Positions 1 through 7,316 of a stretch of DNA of 23,354 nucleotides are shown in pieces; position 1 is the stretch's first letter, and each line of letters begins with the position of its first letter. The position numbers were made by a program, and so were the translations under genes. The stretch spans positions 1 to 23,354 of the forward strand of contig CBDUQP010000044.1 of the NCBI GenBank assembly GCA_965369385.1, given 5' to 3'. The notes below the pieces were generated by a model. That model was given only the letters and a program-made list of their open reading frames with translations. It did no database searches and was not told where the DNA came from. The stretch is from CBDUQP01 sp965369385. GTDB lineage: Bacteria > Planctomycetota > Phycisphaerae > SM23-33.

Positions 1-55
1 CTGCGATGTCCTGCTTCTGGCCCGAACTTGTTGCACTTGCGATGTGAATTCGCCT

Positions 56-91
56 GGGAATCGGGGGACACCAGGGAATCGGGGGACACCA
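56..91. repeat. 18-bp tandem direct repeat (REP-like relic)
   Basis: The 18-mer GGGAATCGGGGGACACCA occurs twice back to back (56-73 and 74-91) and is followed by TACCTATTAA. It lies outside any supported gene. The GGGGACACCATAC-type core resembles short repeats I associate with REP elements mobilised by RAYT/IS200-like transposases in many bacteria. That link is from memory; no transposase is visible in this window. The duplication itself is read directly. Confidence 0.6.
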
Positions 92-233
92 TACCTATTA
101 AAAGCAGGTGACGCCCCATCGGCATGCGGCATGGCGATTCGTACATTCGCGATGCGGACGGACAATGCGGCATGGCATCTTTGATCCGTCTCCGCCTGCG
201 GCTTCGTCGTGACAAGTCGCGGTGGGAGACACG

Positions 234-278
234 GTCCCGATGTACCCCGATGTTCTTCGGGATCTTCGACATCGGGAC
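234..278. repeat. nested hairpin
   Basis: GTCCCGATGT (234-243) pairs perfectly with ACATCGGGAC (269-278). Inside the loop a second stem, CCCGA (246-250) with TCGGG (257-261), can form. No T-run follows on either strand, so this is not a classical intrinsic terminator. Its role is unknown; a structured RNA or a repeat-element fragment are both possible. Confidence 0.55.
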
Positions 279-446
279 TACCGCAGCCGGACATGTCCCC
301 GCCGACATGCGGCAGGGCGCTGCGGGATCGCGACGGCGCGCAGTCATATATCAACATACTGACCGGCGGCGCGGATTCTGATGCGGGCAATTTTGGGTTT
401 TGTGGGGTAGAACGAAAAAACGTTGCGAAAACGGTGTTTTCTGCGG

Positions 447-589
447 TTGGTGCACATGCGACGGCCATTCCAGTTGTCAATGATGGCTAACGGCTGGCGC
501 GATCGGCCATTAACGGCCGATTTTCAACGCCAAAAATTGGTGCACAAGATGGTATTCTTGCACCATTTCGCACCATTTTGCACCAATTC
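447..589. repeat. GCACCA repeat cluster, three copies at exact 10-bp spacing
   Basis: GCACCATTTC, GCACCATTTT and GCACCAATTC stand in tandem at 560-569, 570-579 and 580-589, a period of exactly 10 bp, so all copies face the same side of the helix. AATTGGTGCA at 535-544 is the perfect inverse of TGCACCAATT at 579-588, and TTGGTGCACA occurs at both 447-456 and 537-546. The arrangement resembles a cooperative protein-binding site. The nearest gene, the AMMECR1-family gene, ends towards it from the right, so a regulated target would have to lie to the left, outside the window. Confidence 0.6.
502..524 (+). terminator. weak intrinsic-terminator-like hairpin
   Basis: ATCGGCC (502-508) and GGCCGAT (515-521) form a 7-bp stem with a 6-nt loop, followed by T residues at 521-524. 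The shape fits a weak Rho-independent terminator on the plus strand, but no plus-strand gene ends just before it, so the call is tentative. Confidence 0.25.
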
Positions 590-676
590 ACATTGTTCAG
601 TTGCCAAGTGTGCTTTGCCATTTTCCGATTCGTAACGGTTTCAAAGCGGGATGTTTTCGGCAAGTTGTGATAGGCG

Positions 677-1228
677 TTAACCGTGGAACTGTTCGGAGGT
701 GAAGAGGTAGACTTTTGTGTCCGGGGCTTTCCATGCATCGGCCGGCAGGCCAGCTTTGTGGGCGCAGCAGTAGCTTAGAAACTCTTCGGCGTCCCAACCC
801 TGATCGGTGGCTACTTCGGGCAGGAAGCACCCGGACTGCCCCTGCGAGATTATGAATATTCCGTGTGTGCCTATCGTGAGCGCGGCAGGGTCGGCGGTTT
901 CTTCGAGCGGCGAAAGCACAGACACTTCAATCGAAAGCGAGTCCAGCTCGCCGGGGGTTATTGGATCGCTGAAGAATCTCGAATCGTGCCCCGAAGCCGC
1001 TTGCGCCATCTCGATAATCATCTCCGCCAGCGGTATGTGGGGATTGAATGTTCCGATGCATCCACGCAGGCGGCCTGCGTTGGTGAGCGTAACGAAGCAG
1101 CCTCGCATTTCGGCCAGCACGCCTCCCACGTTGCCGGCCGACGGCTTGGGGGTTCCGCATATCTGTGATTCGACAGCGGATGCGGCGAGCCCAACGAGTG
1201 TTTTGCGTTCTTCATCAGTCATGGGCAT
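677..1228 (-). CDS. AMMECR1 domain protein
   Basis: A 183-residue protein of the AMMECR1 family, cytosolic and without signal peptide or membrane segment. The family hallmark LRGCIG is followed by a segment rich in acidic residues and a run reading DSRFFSDPITPGEL, both typical of the fold. The biochemical role of the family is unsettled; it often occurs with Memo-like and radical SAM proteins, neither of which is present here. The start at 1228 (ATG, MPMTDEER) is preferred because GGAG lies nine bases upstream. A TTG at 1246 would add six residues but has no ribosome binding site. It is the last gene of a leftward set with the small membrane protein and the DedA-type protein; the gap to its neighbour is 67 bases. 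Family assignment is secure, function is not. Confidence 0.88.
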   Translation of the reverse strand: MPMTDEERKTLVGLAASAVESQICGTPKPSAGNVGGVLAEMRGCFVTLTNAGRLRGCIGTFNPHIPLAEMIIEMAQAASGHDSRFFSDPITPGELDSLSIEVSVLSPLEETADPAALTIGTHGIFIISQGQSGCFLPEVATDQGWDAEEFLSYCCAHKAGLPADAWKAPDTKVYLFTSEQFHG

Positions 1229-1295
1229 TGTGAAGTTCTCCGACAACTGCGATTAACCAGGGTCTGTGGGGAATTGTACACATGTGCGGGTGTAA

Positions 1296-1511
1296 TTATG
1301 GCGAGCGTAGCGCCGTGAGCAGAGCATACCCACTCGCAAGCATCAGCACGATACCGAGCAGGAGCATCATCCTCCCGTGCCGCCTTCGCCACTGCTTTTG
1401 CTCACTGCTATACTTGGTGTTGGTGAGCTTTCCGCTGCCCACGAGCACGGCGTACAAGCCGCACAGCAGCCAGACTATCGACAGACCATATTGGGCAAAC
1501 CATTCGCGCAT
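1296..1511 (-). CDS. small two-helix membrane protein
   Basis: A 71-residue protein with two hydrophobic helices, about residues 8-26 and 48-68, joined by a basic loop containing WRRRHGR. I do not recognise a family. The ATG at 1511 is supported by an AGGGAG ribosome binding site about ten bases upstream. The gene starts 23 bases after the DedA-type gene ends, so the two are probably cotranscribed and this protein may act at the same membrane. Both helices and the positive-inside loop are predictions from residue character. No catalytic motif is visible. Confidence 0.65.
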   Translation of the reverse strand: MREWFAQYGLSIVWLLCGLYAVLVGSGKLTNTKYSSEQKQWRRRHGRMMLLLGIVLMLASGYALLTALRSP

Positions 1512-1534
1512 GGTGTGGGTGTCTCCCTGACGGT

Positions 1535-2263
1535 TTAGTGCATGCAATACTTGGCGACCACGAACCCGCCCACAAGCAGCACGGCGAATGCCATCGCCAG
1601 CCAGTTGAAGTATTTGTCTATGAACGGGCCAGCTTTTGGCCCAATCCACCAGAACATGCCCGCTACGCCGAAGAACCTTATGGATCGGCCTACCACGCAG
1701 GCCAGAGTGAACACCAGAAGATTCATATTGGCCGCTCCGGCGGTTATCGTTAGCAGTTTGAAGGGAATTGGCGTGAGGGCTGCGACGAACACATACCATT
1801 GGCCTCGTTCTTCGAATTCCTTCATGAGGGCTTGCACTTGGTCGTGAGTGATAAAAGGTATTACTGCGACGGCGGCGTCGACAGCCCACATACCGAGGAT
1901 ATACCCAAAATACGCGCCCATCACGCTGGCCACTGTGGTAACGAGTGCGAACCAGAGGGATTTTTTGCGATGGCCGAGGCACAGGGGCATCAGCAGTACA
2001 TCCGGCGGAATCGGGAAGAAGCTGCTTTCGGCGAAGCTCAGGGTGAACAGTGCGGTCATCGAATGTTTGCTGTGGGCGAATGATAGTACCCAGTTATACA
2101 TTCTGCGATGGATGTGCCACTTGGAGATTGGTTTGCTGCTGGCAATGTGCATTCCGCAGTGCGGGCAGAACGTAACTTCAGCAGGTATGACCATTTCGCA
2201 TTTCGAGCAAACCTTCTGCGGTTTGACCGGCGTATTGGCGCCTGTGGCTGTTTTATTATCCAT
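1535..2263 (-). CDS. DedA/YqaA-type membrane protein with N-terminal zinc ribbon
   Basis: A 242-residue inner-membrane protein. Residues 19-36 carry a zinc ribbon with two CxxC pairs (C19/C22 and C33/C36). From about residue 65 it matches the SNARE-associated/DedA superfamily, closest to YqaA-like members: FAESSFFPIPPDVLLMP near residue 75 and TPIPFKLLTITAGAAN further on, the two re-entrant-loop motifs. DedA proteins are linked to lipid-carrier (undecaprenyl phosphate) or lipid transport and membrane homeostasis; the exact role here is not shown. The zinc ribbon on the cytosolic N-terminus is an addition to the usual family architecture. The ATG at 2263 has no ribosome binding site, and a promoter candidate places the RNA start almost at the ATG. 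It is the first gene of the leftward trio. Confidence 0.85.
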   Translation of the reverse strand: MDNKTATGANTPVKPQKVCSKCEMVIPAEVTFCPHCGMHIASSKPISKWHIHRRMYNWVLSFAHSKHSMTALFTLSFAESSFFPIPPDVLLMPLCLGHRKKSLWFALVTTVASVMGAYFGYILGMWAVDAAVAVIPFITHDQVQALMKEFEERGQWYVFVAALTPIPFKLLTITAGAANMNLLVFTLACVVGRSIRFFGVAGMFWWIGPKAGPFIDKYFNWLAMAFAVLLVGGFVVAKYCMH

Positions 2264-2299
2264 GTGCAATAGTAGACCGCATGGGCCGGAGGTTGTCAA
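2264..2299 (-). promoter_or_regulatory. putative promoter giving a leaderless DedA mRNA
   Basis: On the minus strand TTGACA (2299-2294) is followed after 17 bases by TCTACT (2276-2271), four of six matches to TATAAT. TACTAT, two bases further on, is an alternative with a 19-base spacer. Transcription would begin at about 2263-2265, i.e. at the start codon, which agrees with the lack of a ribosome binding site. The -35 box is exact and the -10 box is weak. Confidence 0.4.
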
Positions 2300-2458
2300 T
2301 TGTAAGTGATGCAAAGCCTTACGTCCGCGGGTTGTGAATGCTGCGAGCCTGCGGTTTGGCGGGGTGAAATTATCGGGCTCATGAAGTAAAGGTGTGGTGC
2401 CAGAGTGACGATACTTATAACAGGGCGCCGTTGTGCGCTTACAGCAAGGAGACTTGTT

Positions 2459-3109
2459 ATGCGTAGACGCAAAGCCGTTGGGGTAATTGTCCTCATGGTA
2501 ATCTGCGTGTCGGTATTGGGCACGATGGTAGCTTCGCTGGCCGGGCTGGATGCAACCGGTGATATCGAACTGGGCAGGCTGGTGAAGGGTGACCTGATGC
2601 ATGTTCTCGCTAGCCGCTCCCTGTGGCAGTCATTCCCGTCATTGCCCGGGTGGCGAATGCTCGTGCACGAGAGAGCCATAGTCATCCACGGGGTTGTGCT
2701 GCTGTTGGTCTTGTTGTTGGTCCGCATCAGATTCCGCAAATCATGGCTGGCGGCCGGGATGGCTGTGCTGGTGGCGATACCGTGCATTTATGCAGCGTTC
2801 GCAGTTGCGCTGAGCAATAACACAAACGTTCAGAACGCAGGTGCCTGGTGGGCGGCGCTTACGTTGGGTAGCTTGTATTCGTGCGTGATATGTATGCTGT
2901 TTGCGGGATTGGAGTGTATTTTTCCGCATCGCCGCGCGGCAGAGCAAGCCGCCGTGCAGCATGTGGAATTCTTATTGGACACGCCGCAGGATGATCAGGT
3001 CGGTGCGGACGTGGCCGATGCTGTCGGCAGAAGGCCGGTCCCCTTTGCTCCCCGGGTAACGCCTCGCAAAGTTCCCGGTTCCAAACCGCGCATTCGCGTT
3101 CGGACGTGA
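2459..3109 (+). CDS. hypothetical four-helix membrane protein
   Basis: A 216-residue protein I cannot assign to a family. Four hydrophobic segments are visible at about residues 7-29, 72-91, 97-119 and 128-152. A polar tail of some 60 residues follows that ends in a strongly basic stretch. The N-terminus MRRRK before the first helix suggests a cytosolic N-terminus. The ATG at 2459 has a textbook AAGGAG seven bases upstream (2446-2451); an upstream in-frame ATG at 2405 lacks one. It stands alone, divergent from the DedA operon and convergent with the GntR-LacI regulator, whose stop codon is only 12 bases away. No catalytic motif is visible. Confidence 0.7.
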   Translation: MRRRKAVGVIVLMVICVSVLGTMVASLAGLDATGDIELGRLVKGDLMHVLASRSLWQSFPSLPGWRMLVHERAIVIHGVVLLLVLLLVRIRFRKSWLAAGMAVLVAIPCIYAAFAVALSNNTNVQNAGAWWAALTLGSLYSCVICMLFAGLECIFPHRRAAEQAAVQHVEFLLDTPQDDQVGADVADAVGRRPVPFAPRVTPRKVPGSKPRIRVRT

Positions 3110-3121
3110 TACGTTCTAAGT

Positions 3122-4270
3122 CTAGCCCTTGAGCTTTGCTCCGCATGATTCGCGGACTACGAGGCGGCACGGGATGCGTTCGGTTATCGGTTTGGTTATT
3201 TCCCCGCGTATGTGCCCGAGTAGCACTTCCATAGCGCGGCTTCCGATCTTGAAGAATTCCTGATGGATGGTTGTGAGATTGGGGCAAATGTCTATGGTTT
3301 CGGGCAGGTCGTCAAAACCGACCACCGCGAAATCTCCGGGCACCTTCAGCCCTCTCGCCCTGGCCGCTTCGATCACATTGGCTGCGATTCTGTCATGTGT
3401 ACAGAAGATGGCTTCGGGTGGTTCGCGCATGGCCATGAAAACGTCAAGTTCCTGAATGCCTTGTTGCAGTATTTCGTCGGCGGCAACTTTGAGCATGTAT
3501 TCAGGTCGCGGTTCGATTCCTGCCTCTTCGAGTGCGTCAAGGAAACCGGCTTTGCGTTTCACTGCTGAGTCGCTGCTGGAGATCGCCAGGAACGAAAGAC
3601 GTTTGTATCCGAGAGACAGGAGGTGCTTTGTCATCTCGTATGCGCCATCGCGGTTGCGGCTGGTGACGTATGAGATGGACTGGCTTTCGGGGTCTTCCAT
3701 TCGCGTGTCGACCGTCACGATATGCTGGTTGGTGGCTTTGAGGGCATGGATGAGCCTGGCCATGGCAGGAGCTTCCTGCGGTCCGACGGGCGACATGAGG
3801 AGTGTTCCGATTGTCTTGGCTTCGTTCAGTGCCATTGCCGGTTCGAGCGGGGTTTCTATCCTGATGTCCGAGGAGATCATCACCACTTTGAAACCGGCCT
3901 GGGCGGCAGCTTCATTTGCGCCGTCGAGGATCCTGGTAACCATCTGTGACTCGGGCAACTCGCCGAAGTGGAGGATGCCCACCATGTTCTTCTGCTCATT
4001 GGTCCGCTGGATATTAACGAAGGTGCCCTTGCCCTGCTTTCGCACGAGCAGTCCTTCTGCCAGCAGGTCCTGCATCGCCCGCTGGACGGTGATTCGCGAT
4101 ACACCGTGGGCCGCGCACAGCTCGTGCTCGGAGGGCAGGCGCTGTCCATCCTTGAAATGTCCGGTGAGCATTTGCGTTCGCAGCAAGCGTTTCAGCTTCA
4201 CGAACAGGGGCACATCGCTATCGGGCGATTCGGGCAGAAACTCTTTGTTACCATTGTTTTTGTTTGCCAT
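3122..4270 (-). CDS. GntR-LacI type transcriptional regulator
   Basis: A 382-residue repressor-type protein. Residues 20-87 form a GntR winged helix (VPLFVKLKRLL, then LPSEHELCAAHGVSRITVQRAM and GLLVRKQGKGTF). From about residue 97 a periplasmic-binding-protein-like LacI/GalR sensor domain runs to the end, with FCTHDRIAANVIEAAR, VPGDFAVVGFDD and LTTIHQ as landmarks. This fusion, as in AraR-type regulators, usually senses a sugar. The ATG at 4270 gives MANKNN; a TTG at 4309 lies in the -35 box and is ruled out. There is no ribosome binding site, in line with a near-leaderless mRNA. Its own promoter carries a palindrome, suggesting autoregulation. The nearest candidate target is the SGNH hydrolase gene on the same strand, but no second copy of the palindrome was found there. 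Confidence 0.92.
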   Translation of the reverse strand: MANKNNGNKEFLPESPDSDVPLFVKLKRLLRTQMLTGHFKDGQRLPSEHELCAAHGVSRITVQRAMQDLLAEGLLVRKQGKGTFVNIQRTNEQKNMVGILHFGELPESQMVTRILDGANEAAAQAGFKVVMISSDIRIETPLEPAMALNEAKTIGTLLMSPVGPQEAPAMARLIHALKATNQHIVTVDTRMEDPESQSISYVTSRNRDGAYEMTKHLLSLGYKRLSFLAISSSDSAVKRKAGFLDALEEAGIEPRPEYMLKVAADEILQQGIQELDVFMAMREPPEAIFCTHDRIAANVIEAARARGLKVPGDFAVVGFDDLPETIDICPNLTTIHQEFFKIGSRAMEVLLGHIRGEITKPITERIPCRLVVRESCGAKLKG

Positions 4271-4276
4271 GTCAGC

Positions 4277-4309
4277 TTGTATTATAAATACAACAAGACA
4301 ACCTGTCAA
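4277..4309 (-). promoter_or_regulatory. consensus promoter overlapped by a palindromic operator
   Basis: On the minus strand TTGACA (4309-4304), a 17-base spacer and TATAAT (4286-4281) make a perfect sigma-70 consensus. The palindrome TTGTATT-ATA-AATACAA (4277-4293) covers the -10 box completely, the classic position for an autorepressor site. The RNA should start near 4272-4275, only a few bases before the ATG at 4270. Box sequences are read directly; operator function is inferred from position and symmetry. Confidence 0.8.
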
Positions 4310-4444
4310 AGGCTTGTTACGCTGCGGATGTGTCCGATATGGCTGAAAACCGCAGTATTGTGCGATGATTCATGGCCGGCAGGATTGTGCTTTGCAATCA
4401 ATCTGCGGCTCGCCCAAAACAACGCCATAATCGATACGCCGCCC

Positions 4445-4482
4445 GGGCAGAAGCATCGACATTCCGTCCGATGCTTCTGCCC
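4445..4482. repeat. 14-bp perfect inverted repeat
   Basis: GGGCAGAAGCATCG (4445-4458) and CGATGCTTCTGCCC (4469-4482) are perfect reverse complements separated by ten bases. No T-run follows on either strand. It lies 130 bases past the stop of the leftward SGNH hydrolase gene, where it could terminate or protect that transcript, and it sits within the DUF4838-like relic. Confidence 0.6.
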
Positions 4483-4592
4483 CTGTGAAGTTTGCAGCGG
4501 CCGAGCTTGCGAGATATCTGAAGGCCACAAGCGGCGCGGATCTGGCGATATGTTCCGAAGCGGGGGATATTAAGGCGATTCGCCTTGTGTTT
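4452..4592 (+). pseudogene. remnant of a DUF4838-like N-terminal domain
   Basis: The plus-strand frame through 4452-4592 reads SIDIPSDASAPVKFAAAEL, then ARYLKATSGADLAI and KAIRLVF. This matches the start of DUF4838/alpha-glucuronidase-type N-terminal domains, where a backbone strand is followed by AAxELxxYLxxxTGA. Only about 45 residues survive: a stop codon lies just upstream at 4428-4430, no start with a ribosome binding site is present, and after residue 45 the frame runs into the 3' end of the SGNH hydrolase gene on the other strand. DUF4838 genes are common in polysaccharide-degrading PVC bacteria. The remnant suggests that a larger glycan gene once stood here and was lost by deletion. 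The family match is from memory. Confidence 0.5.
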
Positions 4593-4614
4593 GCGATTGT
4601 GTGTCTGAGCTGGT

Positions 4615-6558
4615 TTACTTTAGTGCGGTTATCGCCATCAGTCCGTAAACCACTTGCTGCCCGGCCGGCACTTCCAGTGTCAGTGATTCTATGGTCGCTG
4701 CCGGGTTAGGATTGATTATCGGGCTGTAGTACGCGCCGATTCCATTTCCGCGGCTGTTGCGGCCTTTCCATGCTCGGTATGCTGCGGGAAGGGAAATCGG
4801 AGGTCCCCACCAGTCAGACAGATGCACGCCGACATGCATGGTTTTCTCGATCTGGATTCCACCGGCGTAGGTAATCGTGAGCTTGATCTTTCCTTTGTTT
4901 GCCCAAGCTCCGGTCTGCAGCAACGCCAGTGTTTTTGCCTTGGCGTTGATTGGGATGACGGCTTTGATGGGAGCTTTCAGTCCCTTGCGGCCGCTCAGTA
5001 CCAGCATGGACTTGCCCGCATTCTGGCTCGGGTGGATCACGCTGAACGGTATGCCATTGAGAACCTGTTGTCCGGTCGGGAACGAGCCCAGGTCGTTGCT
5101 TGGGCCCTGATCGGACCATCCGCCCTTGCCATCGCCTGCTTTGGCATCGGCAAAGCCACGGTTAACCACTTTGCTCAGGTCCACGTATATAACCGGTTTG
5201 CCATCCCAGTTAATCTTCTTGAGCATCGAGGGGCGGTTCTTCGCACTGACATTATCGTGTGTTACCGGCTTGGGCAGTTCGTATACCTTGGCCTTGGTGG
5301 GCGTCAGCGTGAACGTGACCCACTTGGGCTTGTTAAGCTCGTGCTGTTGCTTAATCGCAGCCGCTTCGGCCGCTTCGTATGTGGCGGCTTCCTTGTTGGC
5401 CAGATCGTATTGTCCGGCACGACTGCTGCCATTGGCCAGCCACACTTCGCGCCACTTTGTGTAGTGAGCGTTCTGGCGTCTATTCGTGGCCGCCATTACG
5501 GCGCGGGCCTGATCCCACAGTGGTCCCGTCATGGGCTCTGCCACGTTCACGCCATTGGCAAGCTCAAGCGGAGTGTAGGTGCCAATTACCGTCTTGCCGA
5601 TGGAGATGTTATATGCGGGTGCCTTCAAACCGCTCACGAAGAGCATGTCGCGATTCAGGCGTTTGGACAATCCCACCACCGCGAGGAACCTTTTGGCTTT
5701 CGCGCCCCGGGCTTCGATGGGGCAGGGCAACGCTTCTGCAAGGCGTTCGAATGTGATGCTTCCATCGGTCGCAGCGGTGAAGTTGCGAATCTTGCACCTG
5801 AATGTCTCGGTTGCTTTGCTGGTGTCGGCGTTCAGCTTGAGCGTTGCAATTTCGGCAGGTGCGCCCATGCCTTTAAGAATCTCCAGGCCCATGATCGATT
5901 GCCCGATCACGTTGGGGTGAACGCCATCGCCGCTGAGGAAGAAGTCCGGATAGATAACCTTGCCTTTGCCCATGCTGGTGGCGTAGCGGCTGAACAGGTC
6001 GACATAGCCGGTGTTCATTTCCATGGCCATTCTGTGTTTGACATCTGACAGGACGCCGAGCGTTTGTGCATAGGCACCGTTGGCGCGGTCTCGGGCGCCG
6101 CGGTTTTCGAATGGGATTGCCGACACAAGGATAATCCTCACGTCGGGATTTGCCTGTCGTAACATCTTGATGTTCTTGCGATAGGCGTTGGAATACCTGT
6201 TGACGATGCCGTGGGAGATAAGCGTATAACTGCCATCGTTCATGCCCATGTTGGAGGTGATGAGGTCCGGCTTGAGGGGCAGCACGTCCCGCTGCAGGCG
6301 GAAGTGGTTGTGGGCAACGTCGCCACCCCATCCGAGATTGTAGAACGTCACCTTCCACTGCGGGAAACGCGTTAGAACATAGTTCTCAATCACGCGCGGG
6401 TAGTATGCGTGGTCGGTAATGCTGTCGCCATAGATGACGAACTTGTCGCCATCACGGACTGCGAATTCACCTGCGGTCGTGGGGCTTGCAAGGGCAGTGT
6501 GCAAACAGGCGAATATCACAAGGAGTGACATTTTCAACAGGGATCGTGAATTACTCAT
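4615..6558 (-). CDS. secreted SGNH/GDSL hydrolase with carbohydrate-associated C-terminal region
   Basis: A 647-residue exported protein. A signal peptide of about 25-30 residues (basic start, hydrophobic LLVIFACLHTALA) precedes an SGNH esterase domain. Its blocks are clear: GDSIT at 44-48 (S46 nucleophile), LGWGGD at 75-80, GMND at 105-108, and DGVHPN at 211-216 (D211 and H214). It probably removes acetyl or other acyl esters from polysaccharides. Residues from about 220 are unusual for simple esterases. The last 200 contain YVDLSKVVNRGF, GWSDQGPSNDLGSF and DWWGPP, a beta-sandwich-like segment I have seen in large PVC glycan enzymes. The ATG at 6558 follows AAAGGA at good distance. It stands alone on the minus strand, with the GntR-LacI gene next downstream. 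Confidence 0.85.
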   Translation of the reverse strand: MSNSRSLLKMSLLVIFACLHTALASPTTAGEFAVRDGDKFVIYGDSITDHAYYPRVIENYVLTRFPQWKVTFYNLGWGGDVAHNHFRLQRDVLPLKPDLITSNMGMNDGSYTLISHGIVNRYSNAYRKNIKMLRQANPDVRIILVSAIPFENRGARDRANGAYAQTLGVLSDVKHRMAMEMNTGYVDLFSRYATSMGKGKVIYPDFFLSGDGVHPNVIGQSIMGLEILKGMGAPAEIATLKLNADTSKATETFRCKIRNFTAATDGSITFERLAEALPCPIEARGAKAKRFLAVVGLSKRLNRDMLFVSGLKAPAYNISIGKTVIGTYTPLELANGVNVAEPMTGPLWDQARAVMAATNRRQNAHYTKWREVWLANGSSRAGQYDLANKEAATYEAAEAAAIKQQHELNKPKWVTFTLTPTKAKVYELPKPVTHDNVSAKNRPSMLKKINWDGKPVIYVDLSKVVNRGFADAKAGDGKGGWSDQGPSNDLGSFPTGQQVLNGIPFSVIHPSQNAGKSMLVLSGRKGLKAPIKAVIPINAKAKTLALLQTGAWANKGKIKLTITYAGGIQIEKTMHVGVHLSDWWGPPISLPAAYRAWKGRNSRGNGIGAYYSPIINPNPAATIESLTLEVPAGQQVVYGLMAITALK

Positions 6559-6885
6559 GAAGCGTTCCTTTCAGCGTGCCGGTGGCATGCGGAGCGTTCC
6601 TGCGCCAGTGGAAGCCAGCTTCTCCTGTCATCGTGAGTCGTCGCAGGTCAGCGAGTAGGTGTATCAGATATTGTCGCATTTGCCAAGTACGAATTTGGTG
6701 GACTCATTGATCTTACAGGGCGCAACGCTTTGTTGTGCGGGTGGTTGTGCCGTGTGGGCGAGTTGGTGCTAAAACAGGCGTGTTATTCACCTTGCAGTGT
6801 GCCTACAATTAGGCGATAAGTGTCGCCTCTATTCTAATCGCATGGCGTCTAATGAAAAGCGTATTAATTCCTGTTGAGGTGCATA
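6559..6885. other. divergent intergenic region
   Basis: This 327-base spacer separates the leftward SGNH hydrolase and the rightward HTH gene and must hold both promoters. TACAAT at 6804-6809 is a possible -10 box for the HTH gene, but no good -35 box is placed before it. Directly after it AGGCGA (6811-6816) and TCGCCT (6823-6828) form a small hairpin. For the hydrolase I see no convincing promoter. No gene is visible. Confidence 0.4.
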
Positions 6886-7278
6886 ATGGCAACGAAAAAA
6901 CTGGCACTGGTGTCTACGTTGGATCTGCAAGCTGAAATAGAAAGAAGGCGGCGAGCCCTGCCAAAACAGCGGGCCGAAAGAGATCGGCTTGTTAAGCAAC
7001 TTGAGAAACTGGAAGCCAACATCGCAGAGCTGGAGGGGAGCGTGCGAGTGGGCGGCGGCAAGAGAGCAGCCGCAATTGAAAACTCGCAGAGCCTTGCCGA
7101 CGCGCTTGTGGCTGTTATCAAGGAACACAAGACGATTTCGGTGAAGGATGCCGTTGATGCTGTTCTGGACCGCGGCTACAAGACCAGGTCAAAGATATTC
7201 CGAACGATCGTTGCTCAATCATTGTCACGCGATAAGAGGTTCAAGACCGTCGAGCGCGGAGTCTACAAGCTCGCCTGA
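6886..7278 (+). CDS. coiled-coil plus winged-helix (HARE-like HTH) protein
   Basis: A 130-residue cytosolic protein. Residues 11-55 are rich in charged heptads (EIERRRRALPKQRAERDRL, then KQLEKLEANIAELE) and form a coiled coil. A short glycine linker (VGGGKRAA) leads to a C-terminal domain of about 60 residues ending in FKTVERGVYKL. Its pattern of helix, helix, then a beta wing (ISVKDAVDAVLDRGYKT, FRTIVAQSLSRDKRF) resembles the HARE-HTH/winged-helix domains found in RNA polymerase delta and chromatin proteins. It may bind DNA or the nucleoid. The ATG at 6886 has GAGGT five bases upstream; the TTG at 6874 is part of that site. It is convergent with the FGGY kinase gene, 38 bases away. Confidence 0.65.
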   Translation: MATKKLALVSTLDLQAEIERRRRALPKQRAERDRLVKQLEKLEANIAELEGSVRVGGGKRAAAIENSQSLADALVAVIKEHKTISVKDAVDAVLDRGYKTRSKIFRTIVAQSLSRDKRFKTVERGVYKLA

Positions 7279-7316
7279 GCAAATCCTCATCAGCAATATC
7301 GAATGCATGCCGCTGA

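Larger units (their letters stand above)
1..676. other. gene-free left flank rich in short repeats
   Basis: No open frame here has a convincing start, ribosome binding site or recognisable protein. A frame ending in TGA at 45-47 could be the last codons of a gene beginning outside the window, but too little is present to judge. The stretch holds the 18-bp tandem repeat, a nested hairpin at 234-278, a short inverted repeat at 502-521 followed by TTTT, and the phased GCACCA cluster at 447-589. It lies downstream of the leftward AMMECR1 gene, so a terminator for that transcript could be here. Confidence 0.6.
4310..4614. other. intergenic region with gene relic and hairpin
   Basis: About 300 bases between the stop of the SGNH hydrolase gene and the promoter of the GntR-LacI gene. 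Apart from the DUF4838-like relic and the 14-bp inverted repeat I see no further gene. Short open frames on both strands lack start signals. Confidence 0.5.

Noticed and set aside
4822..6048. Open frame of 408 residues on the plus strand opposite the SGNH hydrolase
   Set aside because: No ribosome binding site or family character; the other strand encodes a complete hydrolase with signal peptide.
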